A stretch of 64,000 nucleotides of DNA from Faecalibacterium sp. I4-1-79 (GTDB taxonomy: Bacteria > Bacillota > Clostridia > Oscillospirales > Ruminococcaceae), in contig NZ_CP094467.1 in assembly GCF_023347235.1 (NCBI RefSeq), positions 2,294,001 through 2,358,000 on the forward strand. The letters are read 5' to 3'. Below are positions 17,407 through 25,107 of this stretch, one piece after another (position 1 is the first letter of the stretch; each line of letters opens with the position of its first letter). The notes beneath the pieces are model-generated. The model ran no database searches. It was given only the letters and a program-made list of their open reading frames with translations, and was not told the DNA's origin. Position numbers and translations under genes: made by a program.

Positions 17407-18738
17407 ATGGAACGAAGGACATTTTTAAAGCTTGCGGCGCTTGTCCCCGGTCTGGCTCTTGCGGGCTGCGGCGGCAGCAAGACCCTGCTCTCGCCCAAGG
17501 ACCCCACCATGCTCAGCATCTGGCATGTGTACGGCGAACAGGCCGACTCGCCCATGAACCGCCTGCTGACCGAGTTCAACGACACAGTGGGCAGAGAGAA
17601 GGGCATCCTGCTCAACGTGACCAACATGACCAACAGCGCCGCCATCGGCGGCCAGCTGCAGGACGCCAAGGCCGGCAAGCCCGGCGCGCTGGACCTGCCG
17701 GACCTGTTCTCGGCCCACTCCGCGGACGCCAGCGCTCTGGGCATTGAGAACCTTGTGGACTGGAACGACTGGTTCACCGCCGAGGACATGGCGGCCTATG
17801 TGCCCGGCTTTGTGCAGGACGGCATCATTGACGGGCGGCAGGTGGTGTTCCCGGTGTCCAAATCCACCCAGCTCATCTTTTTGAACGGCTCCCAATACGC
17901 CCGGTTTGCGGCGGACACCGGGGCGCAGCTTTCCACCCTTGCCACATGGGACGGCTTTTTTGAAATGGCGGGCGCCTACCGGCAGTGGTCGCAGGGCAAG
18001 CCCTTCTGCGCGCTGGATTACCCCCTGCGTCTGGTGGAGCTGAACGCACTGGAACAGGGCAGCGGCAAGCTGTACAAGGGCAGCTGGTACGATCTGACCA
18101 ACGAGACCTTCCGCGCTTCGTGGATGGAGTTTGCCCGGGCACTGGTGCAGGGCGATATTCTGATCTCGGACCTGTACTCCAACACGCAGGTGATGACCGG
18201 CGAGACGCTGGCGGGCCTTGGCAGCTCTGCGGCTATCCTTTATTACAATGATTTCGTCACCTACCCGGACAACACCACCGAGCCCACCGACCTGCTGCTG
18301 GCTCCCCTGCCCCACGCCGCAGGCACCGCCACGCCCCTGATGCCGCAGGCCGGTGTGGGTCTGTGCGCCTTTAAGACCACCGACCAGAAGGCCGAAGCCG
18401 CCGCCGTGTTCCTGCGCTGGCTCACCGAACAGCAGCGCAATCTGGAATTTGCCGCCGATACCGGCTACATGCCGGTGTCCAGCGCCGCCTTTGACGCCAT
18501 TGCGGACTATCCCTTTGAGCAGCAGAGCTATCAGCGGCTGTACGACGTCTACAACGAAATGCGCATCCAGAACACTCCCCTGTCCGAACCGGGCATCGTG
18601 GGGTACCACGCCAAGGCCAAAACCTTGTACGACAGCCTGCGCCAGCGCCAGAAGGACTATCCCCAGCGCCTTGCGGACGGCGAAACGCTGGAAGTCCTTG
18701 CCGAGGAGACATGGCAGCTGCTGTGTGACAATGCCTGA
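17407..18738 (+). CDS. ABC-type sugar-like solute-binding lipoprotein (orphan)
   Basis: A 443-residue extracellular solute-binding protein of family 1 type. Its signal is MERRTFLKLAALVPGLALAGC, with a twin-arginine-like motif and a lipobox. The start at 17407 was chosen because AAAGGAG lies 9 bases upstream; the ATG at 17400 is in another frame and too close. Body features are a WHVYGE segment, VFPVSKSTQLIFLN and a FLRWLTEQQ near the C-terminus, as in carbohydrate-binding proteins. No permease gene follows. Instead, 32 bases downstream is a membrane regulator, so the protein may serve sensing rather than transport. Confidence 0.75.
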   Translation: MERRTFLKLAALVPGLALAGCGGSKTLLSPKDPTMLSIWHVYGEQADSPMNRLLTEFNDTVGREKGILLNVTNMTNSAAIGGQLQDAKAGKPGALDLPDLFSAHSADASALGIENLVDWNDWFTAEDMAAYVPGFVQDGIIDGRQVVFPVSKSTQLIFLNGSQYARFAADTGAQLSTLATWDGFFEMAGAYRQWSQGKPFCALDYPLRLVELNALEQGSGKLYKGSWYDLTNETFRASWMEFARALVQGDILISDLYSNTQVMTGETLAGLGSSAAILYYNDFVTYPDNTTEPTDLLLAPLPHAAGTATPLMPQAGVGLCAFKTTDQKAEAAAVFLRWLTEQQRNLEFAADTGYMPVSSAAFDAIADYPFEQQSYQRLYDVYNEMRIQNTPLSEPGIVGYHAKAKTLYDSLRQRQKDYPQRLADGETLEVLAEETWQLLCDNA

Positions 18739-18770
18739 GCCTGCCGCTCAGCCGGAAAGGAGGGACTTTG

Positions 18771-20321
18771 ATGCACTTTGTTGACCGGCACCGTGAAAAG
18801 ATCCGCCAAAGCCCCATGAGCAGCCGGCTGCTGTGGGCCTGCCTGCTGCTGGTGGTGCTGCTGGTGTTGACCTTTGGTGCGGCGCTGTTCCTGTTTGCCA
18901 GCCTGCACAACACCAAAAAGGACATCAGCCGCAGTCTGCAGATCCAGTTTTCGGTGTTCCAGAACGATATGGAGCGCTATTTTGACCAGCTGGCGGTCAT
19001 GGGCGTGAACCTGTCCGAGGACATGAGCGCAGAGGTGGACAAGGAGCTTGCTTTGCGGCAGATGTCCTTTGCCCAGCTGAACGACTCTCCCGAGGCGCTG
19101 AACGCGCTGGAGGAGAAAATGATCGAGCCGCTGTGCCGCCGTCTGCGCCAGACCGGCTGTTCCGGCGCTTTTGTGCTGCTGGATGCCACCGTCAACACCC
19201 GCATGGAGGGAGCAGAGCATTCCCGCGCCGGGCTGTATGTGCAGAAAAGCGGTGCCGACACCCCCACCGTGCCCCTGCTGCTGTACCGGGGCAGTGCGGA
19301 GGTGGGCAAGGCCCGCAGCGTGATGCCCCACCGCAAGTGGCGCATGGAGTTCCAGACCGACCAGTTCCCGGACTACGACCGCTGGATGACCCCCGGCAGC
19401 GCCCCGCTGTACCAGTCTTACACGCTGACCGAGCGGTTCGAGCTGCCCGGCACCTCGGAGGAGGTGCAGTTGTTTTTGCTGCCCCTGCGGGGGCGGGACG
19501 GCACGATGTACGGGCTGTGCGGCTTTGAGATCAGCGAGAGCTACTTCAAGCAGAACTTTGCCCAGCCCACCGGCTTTGACCGGCTGAGCTGCCTGCTGGC
19601 CCCGGCGGGAGACGGCCTTGCCGCCGATGCCGCCCTCAGCAGCGGCACCACCGGCGGCTACTATCATGCCCCCCGGAACACGCTGGTGCTGCGCAGCATG
19701 GGCGGCGGGCTGACCCAGTTGACCGGCCCCGACAGCGCCTATGCGGGCATCTCCCAGCTGTGCCGCCTGAGCGAGAGCCAGTCCTACCGGCTGGCGGTGT
19801 GCATCCCCATGGCAGACTACCGGAGACTGGTCTTTTCCGGCAATCTGCAGATGCTGCTCATCGGCCTGTTCATCGCCTTTTTCGTGGTGTTCTGCTGCAT
19901 GAACTTCCACCGGCGCATCCTCTCGCCGGCGTTCCGGCAGTTCGAGGAGGACCGGCGGGAATCCCGGCGGCGGATGGACGAGCTGCAGCTGGAACGCCAG
20001 CAGATGCAGACTGAGCTGTCCCGGCTGGCGGACGTGTGCCGCAACGAGTCGGTGCCCGATGCCTTCCAGACCTTTGTGGCGGGCATTCCCACCCTGACCA
20101 AGACCGAACGCCGCATCTTTGACGGCTACGCCGCCGGGCTGCGCACCCGGGAGATCGTGGAGCAGCTGGACATCAAGGACAGCACCCTGCGCTTCCACAA
20201 CAAGAACATCTACGAAAAACTGGGTGTCAGCTCCCTCAAGCAGCTGCAGCAGTTCGTGGCGATCCTGAACTCCGGCAGCGGCAGCGCCACGGACGAAAGC
20301 GACCCCAAGAAGACCCGCTGA
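18771..20321 (+). CDS. Membrane-anchored sensor/regulator with extracellular domain and C-terminal LuxR-type HTH
   Basis: A 516-residue protein. TM1 spans about residues 22-46, an extracellular sensory domain about 47-360 (Cache-like by position), and TM2 about 361-382. A charged coiled coil follows at about 390-430, then a helix-turn-helix of the LuxR/GerE type (LTKTERRIFDGYAAGL, then REIVEQLDIKDSTLRFH and NIYEKLGVSSLKQL). It has no receiver or kinase domain, so it looks like a one-component regulator bound to the membrane. The start at 18771 follows AAAGGAGG at 7 bases; a TTG just before it is unlikely. Its partner is probably the solute-binding protein encoded just upstream. Confidence 0.7.
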   Translation: MHFVDRHREKIRQSPMSSRLLWACLLLVVLLVLTFGAALFLFASLHNTKKDISRSLQIQFSVFQNDMERYFDQLAVMGVNLSEDMSAEVDKELALRQMSFAQLNDSPEALNALEEKMIEPLCRRLRQTGCSGAFVLLDATVNTRMEGAEHSRAGLYVQKSGADTPTVPLLLYRGSAEVGKARSVMPHRKWRMEFQTDQFPDYDRWMTPGSAPLYQSYTLTERFELPGTSEEVQLFLLPLRGRDGTMYGLCGFEISESYFKQNFAQPTGFDRLSCLLAPAGDGLAADAALSSGTTGGYYHAPRNTLVLRSMGGGLTQLTGPDSAYAGISQLCRLSESQSYRLAVCIPMADYRRLVFSGNLQMLLIGLFIAFFVVFCCMNFHRRILSPAFRQFEEDRRESRRRMDELQLERQQMQTELSRLADVCRNESVPDAFQTFVAGIPTLTKTERRIFDGYAAGLRTREIVEQLDIKDSTLRFHNKNIYEKLGVSSLKQLQQFVAILNSGSGSATDESDPKKTR

Positions 20322-20370
20322 ATGGAACGTTCCCGCACCGCAGCTTTCACCGGAAACAAGCAAAAATGAA

Positions 20371-20392
20371 GGGGCTATTGCAAAATAGCCCC
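20371..20392 (-). terminator. Hairpin with minus-strand T tract
   Basis: GGGGCTATT and AATAGCCCC form a 9-bp stem. On the minus strand it is followed by TTCATTTTTGC, and on the plus strand no U tract follows. It probably terminates transcription coming from the acetyltransferase gene, and may also cap the plus-strand regulator mRNA. Confidence 0.6.
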
Positions 20393-20397
20393 AACGA

Positions 20398-20437
20398 ATA
20401 AAAACGCAGCGCACCCCAATTCTATGGGCTGCACTGC
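20398..20437 (-). terminator. Intrinsic terminator of the acetyltransferase gene
   Basis: On the minus strand GCAGTGCAGCCC pairs with GGGGTGCGCTGC (one mismatch and one wobble) and is followed by GTTTTTATT, about 30 bases after the stop codon at 20469. Confidence 0.65.
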
Positions 20438-20468
20438 GTCTGGCGTCTGGCTTGATTCAATTATTCTG

Positions 20469-21209
20469 CTATTCTGCCGCCAATTTCAAAAATTTCTTGT
20501 CCGACTGGATGCCCTGGGTCACAAACTTCCCATCCCGGAACAATGCGTATGTTGTAACGGGTGCAGGCACATTCTGAGCCGTCTCTTTCTCGGTGATGTG
20601 GATGGCTTTGAACGGAATCCCATGTTCCTTTGCGGCCTCCTGCACCTTTGGCACCCAGTAATAGGTGTAGGGGCACTGGTCGGTATAGTAGAGGACAAAG
20701 CCGTTTTCCTCCACCTTGGGATGCTTGGCACACGCCTTAAATTTTGGCGGTTGGGCGCTCTCTGCAAGGGGCAGATACATGAGATTGATCCCGCAATCGG
20801 AGATGTCCGAAACCTTAAAGCCCTTATGGGTCAAAAACTTGGGATCAGCAAGAAACTCCCGTTTGCGCCCCTCTGCACACAGGATGCAAACGCCGTTTTT
20901 GCCCTGCGCCTTGGCATCCCGAAGGCATTCTTCCAGCAGTTCGCTGGAATAGCCGTGCCCTTTCAGGGAACCGGAGACCCACAGACAGTTGATATAAAGC
21001 CAGCCTACCGCATCCATGGGCACCCATGCGTTTTCTGCCGGGATGTACTCGATAAAGCACTTGCCGCGCTCCGCACTGCGGTAAAAGACAAGTCCCTCCT
21101 CAAATCGCTGCTTGAGCCATTCCTTCTTGGCAAGGCTCTGTTTGCCGGACATGGCACAACAGATGTGTTCCTTGTCGATGTTTTCTTTGGTAACTCTGAT
21201 ATAGTCCAT
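20469..21209 (-). CDS. GNAT N-acetyltransferase with C-terminal YoaP domain
   Basis: A 246-residue protein. Residues about 1-150 form a GNAT acetyltransferase domain with LWVSGSLKGHGYSSELLEECL, the acetyl-CoA pyrophosphate-binding loop. The C-terminal third (about 165-246) is a YoaP-type domain with DQCPYTYYWVP, where the Cys is in a thioredoxin-like position. The substrate is not known. The start follows AGGAGAAACTACAAG. It lies downstream of the TetR/RNHCP scar on the same strand. Confidence 0.8.
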   Translation of the reverse strand: MDYIRVTKENIDKEHICCAMSGKQSLAKKEWLKQRFEEGLVFYRSAERGKCFIEYIPAENAWVPMDAVGWLYINCLWVSGSLKGHGYSSELLEECLRDAKAQGKNGVCILCAEGRKREFLADPKFLTHKGFKVSDISDCGINLMYLPLAESAQPPKFKACAKHPKVEENGFVLYYTDQCPYTYYWVPKVQEAAKEHGIPFKAIHITEKETAQNVPAPVTTYALFRDGKFVTQGIQSDKKFLKLAAE

Positions 21210-21229
21210 CTTGTAGTTTCTCCTGCGGC

Positions 21230-21472
21230 TTACCGCATCCGTCCATCGCCGCCCATCAGGGCGGTCATTTCCTCAATATAGTCCAGCGGGAACGGCGGAG
21301 CGCACAGCGGCTTCATGGCAATGCTCATAAGCTTCATGGGGTTGTCGTCTGCCGCCACCCGGTTGGAGCTGAGCTTTCCGCAGCGTTTGCAGCGGTGGAT
21401 GATGGCCCACTCGCCGCCCTTGCGCACCCAGACGGCCACCGGCTCCATGATGCCGCCGAAGTTGTCTCCAAA
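21230..21472 (-). pseudogene. RNHCP-domain protein, C-terminal fragment
   Basis: The frame starting near 21472 reads GDNFGGIMEPVAVWVRKGGE, HRCKRCGKLSSNRVAADD and PLKL-type MKLMSIAMKPLC, which is the C-terminal half of RNHCP-domain proteins. The N-terminal half, with the RNHCP signature, is missing. The upstream sequence is instead the N-terminus of a TetR regulator in a different frame. It is the product of a deletion between two genes and is not expected to be made as a normal protein. Confidence 0.65.
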
Positions 21473-21633
21473 ATCGCACCAAAAATGGCCTGTTTGCTGG
21501 GGAAATGGTTATAAAGTGACGGTGCCTTGATGCCGACCGCCTTTGCAATTTCGCCCACGCTGACCGCATCATACCCTTTGGTCGAAAACAGTTCCAGCGA
21601 CTTTTCCAGAATGCGCTGCTTGGTATCTTCCAT
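21470..21633 (-). pseudogene. TetR-family regulator, N-terminal DNA-binding fragment
   Basis: MEDTKQRILEKSLELF, then VGEIAKAVGIKAPSLYNHF and PSKQAIF, form an intact TetR helix-turn-helix. After about residue 58 the frame runs into low-complexity residues that read the RNHCP gene in the wrong frame, so the ligand-binding domain is absent. The start at 21633 has AAAGGCAAAGGAAA upstream; an earlier ATG at 21660 lies inside the operator palindrome. A truncated product could still bind DNA. Confidence 0.65.
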
Positions 21634-21651
21634 TTTCCTTTGCCTTTCGCT

Positions 21652-21701
21652 AACTAACATTTGTTAGTTTTACTATAATCAAAAAAAGTTTCCATTGTCA
21701 A
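21652..21701 (-). promoter_or_regulatory. Promoter and palindromic operator of the TetR fragment
   Basis: On the minus strand TTGACA (21696-21701), an 18-base spacer and TATAGT (21672-21677) form a promoter. Immediately downstream lies the palindrome AACTAACA-TT-TGTTAGTT (21652-21669), the expected place for autorepression by a TetR protein. Confidence 0.6.
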
Positions 21702-21825
21702 GAGGTTTCAAATACAATGGAAATAAAATCGTGCCCGCAGCCTAGCGGCATCCATGATTGATTCAACGCTCTCCACCGGCTGGCATCCCCAGTTATGTTC
21801 CGGGGCTCAAGATTCCCCCAGAATG

Positions 21826-21862
21826 CGTCTTGCATCATATAGTACCTCCTTGCGGTTATTTA
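21826..21862 (-). pseudogene. Remnant of the 5' end of a ZIP transporter gene
   Basis: The minus strand reads a start-codon region with GGAGGTACTATATGATGCAAG and then codons for about ten residues matching the start of the ZIP transporter at 36058 (QDAFWG). The flanking DNA also matches the region around 36030-36100. The rest of the gene is missing. This shows that the control region at 21.8-22.1 kb derives from a duplicated ZIP-transporter divergent region. Confidence 0.6.
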
Positions 21863-21983
21863 CAAATAACCATATAAAAAGCATCCTACGCTCCGGCAAA
21901 AAGGTCAAGGGCTTTGCGGCAGAGCGGGTGCGGGCGGCTTCTTCTGCCGAAAAATTAGCTTCCATAAACATCCCTGTTTTTTC

Positions 21984-22012
21984 TTGACATCCCTTTGTAT
22001 GCGTGTTATCTT
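21984..22012 (+). promoter_or_regulatory. Promoter of the 22.1-kb secreted protein/flavin module
   Basis: TTGACA (21984-21989), 17 bases, TATCTT (22007-22012). Just downstream, TTAGCTTAACCTAA (22025-22038) is close to a DtxR/IdeR-type iron box. The counterpart at 36204-36232 has the same spacing. Confidence 0.65.
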
Positions 22013-22042
22013 AATTTCCGTCAATTAGCTTAACCTAACCAT

Positions 22043-22073
22043 CTGAGGGGCTTTGCCCCGCAGGTTTTTCTTT
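22043..22073 (+). terminator. Leader terminator hairpin (attenuator candidate)
   Basis: CTGAGGGGC-TTT-GCCCCGCAG followed by GTTTTTCTTT, lying between the promoter at 21984 and the start codon at 22146. It would end most transcripts before the gene unless overridden. The same hairpin occurs at 36262-36289. Confidence 0.6.
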
Positions 22074-22082
22074 GCGCGCAAT

Positions 22083-22098
22083 GTTAGGTAATGCTAAC
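22083..22098 (+). promoter_or_regulatory. DtxR/IdeR-like palindrome, copy 1
   Basis: GTTAGGTAATGCTAAC, an inverted repeat with arms GTTAG/CTAAC. It resembles the actinobacterial iron box TTAGGTTAGNCTAACCTAA. Two near-identical copies lie at 35128-35143 and 36299-36314, each just upstream of a gene. Confidence 0.55.
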
Positions 22099-22145
22099 TA
22101 CATGATCTCTATCCCCTGCCAGTGTGATGAAAGGAGCATTTTTTC

Positions 22146-23462
22146 ATGAGAACAAAGAAATTTCTTTCCCTGCTGCTGTCGTCAGCTATGGCGTTCAGCC
22201 TGCTGACCGCTACCGCCTTTGCAGCAGCCCCTGCCGAGGAGGAAAACGGCTTTTTCGATTTTCTCCTAGGCAAAAAGTACACCTACCTCTACGCCGCCCT
22301 GACCTGGGACGAATATTGGGCAAACGAGAAGGTCTATGCCGCCGGCAGCACCGCCGCTTCTGCGCAGCTGGACAGCCACGAAGAGCAGGACCTTGGCGCG
22401 TTTGACGCGGTCTCCCGCGCCACCGTCAACCACGGTCTGCACCGCGGCAGCTTCCAGAGCACTGCTGTCATCTACGCCAAGGACGGCAGCACCTACACCG
22501 TTTCCCACTGGTCGGACGATGGCAAGACCATCTATCTGGCCGATGGCACCACCGTAGGCTGGAACCGCGGCACCATCACTAAGGCCGACGGTTCTACCGT
22601 GCAGATGGATCACTACGAGGTACTGGGCACCAAGTATGTGCCGGTGCGCGTGGCTACCAGCAACCTTGCAGATTTCTGCTCCAAGTACACCGTCGTGGAA
22701 AACGGCGGTCAGCTGGTGGGCGGCTACTCTGAAAAGAACCTGACCGCCTACACCCTGACGGCTGCGGTGGACGAGAACACCAACGGCCTGAAATACGCAA
22801 CCAAGAGCGGCGATGGCTACACCTTCTCCGCCGCGCACAACGGCACCGGCTCCGGCGTGGCAGAAGCCGCCCAGAAGGCTGCCGATGGTCTTACCGTAAA
22901 CCTGCGCAGCGGCAGCGACGTGGGCAGCTTTGGCGAGTTCATCCGTGTGGACCTGAACGGCAACTACGGCGAGCTGGGCTCCCGGATGCAGTCTGTGGTG
23001 TGGACCTACTACGGCAACGACAGCACCTACACCCACGCCAAAGCCTCCTACGGCACCAAGTTTGCAGCCGACAACTGGATGCATAAGTCCATGGGCATCC
23101 AACTGGGTCTGAGCGATTCTGCCCGCTGCCAGCTGCCGGAGGGCACTGATGGCACCGGCTACTGGACCATCACCATCCGCGCACTGGGCTACGCCGACAC
23201 GGTGGTCAAGTTCCAGACCACTGCCGAGAACCTTGCCAAGCACGAGCTGGCAAGCGATGCCGACCGCGCCGCCCTGCAGGCTGTGGTCGCCGAAGCACAG
23301 AGCAAGGCAAAGGCCGCTTACACCGCCGACAGCTATGCCAATCTGGAGACCGAGCTGGCCGAGAGCGTGGAGCTTTTGAGCCGCGAGACCCTGTATAAGG
23401 CCGCTGCACTGGAGCAGGTGACCCACTTGACCGATGCCGTGCAGAACCTGAAGGATGCCTGA
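22146..23462 (+). CDS. Secreted protein with Tp47-like region and C-terminal FIVAR-type repeat
   Basis: A 438-residue Sec-secreted protein (cleavage after TAFA, about residue 26). Residues 45-95 hold LTWDEYWANEKVYAAG and GAFDAVSRATVNHGLHRGSF, a pattern I associate with proteins annotated as treponemal Tp47-like domains (from memory). Residues about 380-438 form a three-helix FIVAR-type segment. The D-A-V-S-x-A-T motif (Thr93) resembles ApbE flavinylation sites. A related but smaller protein is encoded at 36349. Ribosome site: GAAAGGAGCATTTTTTC. It heads the flavin/Fe-S cluster and is probably metal-regulated. Confidence 0.65.
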   Translation: MRTKKFLSLLLSSAMAFSLLTATAFAAAPAEEENGFFDFLLGKKYTYLYAALTWDEYWANEKVYAAGSTAASAQLDSHEEQDLGAFDAVSRATVNHGLHRGSFQSTAVIYAKDGSTYTVSHWSDDGKTIYLADGTTVGWNRGTITKADGSTVQMDHYEVLGTKYVPVRVATSNLADFCSKYTVVENGGQLVGGYSEKNLTAYTLTAAVDENTNGLKYATKSGDGYTFSAAHNGTGSGVAEAAQKAADGLTVNLRSGSDVGSFGEFIRVDLNGNYGELGSRMQSVVWTYYGNDSTYTHAKASYGTKFAADNWMHKSMGIQLGLSDSARCQLPEGTDGTGYWTITIRALGYADTVVKFQTTAENLAKHELASDADRAALQAVVAEAQSKAKAAYTADSYANLETELAESVELLSRETLYKAAALEQVTHLTDAVQNLKDA

Positions 23463-23485
23463 TCCGGCAAAAAACAGAACACCCA

Positions 23486-23522
23486 AAAAGCAAGGTCGCT
23501 TTATGCAGGCGGCCTTGCTTTT
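23486..23522 (+). terminator. Terminator after the 22.1-kb gene
   Basis: AAAAGCAAGGTCGC and GCGGCCTTGCTTTT form a 14-bp stem (one wobble) that ends in a T run. It partly separates the first gene from the FMN-binding genes, which could have reduced or independent expression. Confidence 0.65.
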
Positions 23523-23542
23523 CCGTGTCAGGAGGAGTTGGA

Positions 23543-24646
23543 ATGAACAAAAAACGATGCAACACACTGCTGCCACTGGTGCAGCTGCTCCCGGCGGTGG
23601 CAGCAGCGGCAGCTGTGCTTTTTGCGCTGCCGCGCACCGCGCCGGTGCTGGCTGCCGTGCCGGAAAGGTTGACGGCCGTGGTGGAGCAACCGGTGGAAGC
23701 CGCTTCCGTTGAAGCGGAGGAAGAAGCCCTGCCCAAGCTGCCCTATGCCGACGGCGTTTACGTTGGCTCTTCCCGGGGCTACGGCGGTGCCGTCCGGGTG
23801 CAGGTGACCATGGAAAACGGCAGCATCGCGGAGGTGGAGATCCTGGATGCTTCCCACGAGACAAAGCAGTTTCTGCGGCGCGCAAAGCGGCTTTTGACCA
23901 CCGTAGTGGATGCCCAGAGCTGGGAGGTGGACGCCGTTTCCGAAGCCACCTACACCAGCCGGGGCATTCTGGGCGCGGTGCAGAACGCCCTGACCGGCGA
24001 GGTGGTCAACAACCCCCTGCCGCCGCAGCCAAAGCCTGCCGCACCGCTGGTGGTGGAGGAATTTACTGCACCCTCCACCTACCTTGACGGCATCTACACC
24101 GCCGAAGCCATAGGCTTTGAGGGCAAAATTATGGTACAGGTCACGGTGGCAGAGGATAAGATCACCGATATCACGGTTCTGAGCGCCGAGGACGAGGAGG
24201 AATATCTTTCCCGGGCAAAGCGGATCATCCCCGCCATTCTGGAGGGACAAAGCCCCAATGTGGATGCCGTTTCCGGTGCGACCTACTCCTCCACCGGCAT
24301 CCTGAACGCCGTCAAGCTGGCATTGGCAAAGGCCGCTATCGCCCCGGCAGAGGAAACCACCCCGGAGCAGACAGCATCGGAAGAAGTGGTGGAAGAAGCC
24401 GCGCCGTCCGAAGCGGCAGAACCCGAGGAAACGCCGGTCACTGCGCCCACCGTGGAGGTGGTGCAGCCGGAGGAAAAGAGCGCTGTTTCCGCGTGGTTCA
24501 AGGAAGTGTGGCAGCAGCTTTTCCCGGCAGAAACACCGGCGTCCTCTGAACCGGAGCCGGCATCTTCTGCGGAAGTGCTGCCGGCATCCGAAGCGGCGCT
24601 GCCGCCGGAAGAAACCGAACCTGAAACGGAAGGAGCAGCGGAATGA
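23543..24646 (+). CDS. Membrane-anchored protein with two FMN-binding domains
   Basis: A 367-residue protein. An N-terminal hydrophobic segment (about 8-38) directs export. Two FMN_bind domains follow, about residues 67-150 and 180-262. The second has DAVSGAT (Thr247), the consensus for covalent FMN attachment by ApbE. The first has DAVSEAT (Thr136), with the glycine replaced by Glu, so its modification is uncertain. The C-terminal 100 residues are acidic, Pro/Glu-rich spacer. The start at 23543 follows AGGAGG. It overlaps the next gene by 4 bases, indicating a tight operon. Confidence 0.8.
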   Translation: MNKKRCNTLLPLVQLLPAVAAAAAVLFALPRTAPVLAAVPERLTAVVEQPVEAASVEAEEEALPKLPYADGVYVGSSRGYGGAVRVQVTMENGSIAEVEILDASHETKQFLRRAKRLLTTVVDAQSWEVDAVSEATYTSRGILGAVQNALTGEVVNNPLPPQPKPAAPLVVEEFTAPSTYLDGIYTAEAIGFEGKIMVQVTVAEDKITDITVLSAEDEEEYLSRAKRIIPAILEGQSPNVDAVSGATYSSTGILNAVKLALAKAAIAPAEETTPEQTASEEVVEEAAPSEAAEPEETPVTAPTVEVVQPEEKSAVSAWFKEVWQQLFPAETPASSEPEPASSAEVLPASEAALPPEETEPETEGAAE

Positions 24647-25107
24647 AATACAAAAACTTTCTCCTCCGGGCGGTGAACCTGCTGCTGATTCTGGGGATTC
24701 TGTGGCAATACCAGCAGGTGGCGTTAGTCCGGGCGGCAGCGGTAAGCCAGCGCAAGCAAGAGATTGCCGAGGTGGAAGCCTACAACACTTCCGTTTTGCA
24801 GGCGCAGAGCGCAGCGCAGGCAGAGCAGACCCAAAGCGGCTACCGGGACGGCACCTACGAGGGCAGCGCCTTTGGCTTCGGCGATGCCATCCGGGTGTCG
24901 GTAACCATTCAGAACGGAAAAATGACCGATATTGCGGTGCTGGATGCCTCCGGTGAGGATAAGCCCTACTATAAACAGGCACTGCCTTTGCTGGACGAGA
25001 TGCTGGCAGTGCAGTCTGCCGAGGTGGATACCGTTTCCGGCGCTACCCTTACGGCAGAAGGTCTCATCGGTGCAGTAGAGGACGCACTGGGAAAGGCGGC
25101 AGGATGA
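24643..25107 (+). CDS. Single FMN-binding-domain membrane protein
   Basis: A 154-residue protein with one N-terminal membrane anchor (about residues 7-25), a short coiled linker, and an FMN_bind domain at about 66-150 that ends in DTVSGAT (Thr135), an intact ApbE flavinylation motif. It would carry FMN on the outside of the membrane. It sits between the two-domain FMN protein and the 4Fe-4S membrane protein, overlapping both by 4 bases, so the three are probably made in fixed ratio and pass electrons to each other. No ApbE gene is in the window. Confidence 0.8.
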   Translation: MKYKNFLLRAVNLLLILGILWQYQQVALVRAAAVSQRKQEIAEVEAYNTSVLQAQSAAQAEQTQSGYRDGTYEGSAFGFGDAIRVSVTIQNGKMTDIAVLDASGEDKPYYKQALPLLDEMLAVQSAEVDTVSGATLTAEGLIGAVEDALGKAAG

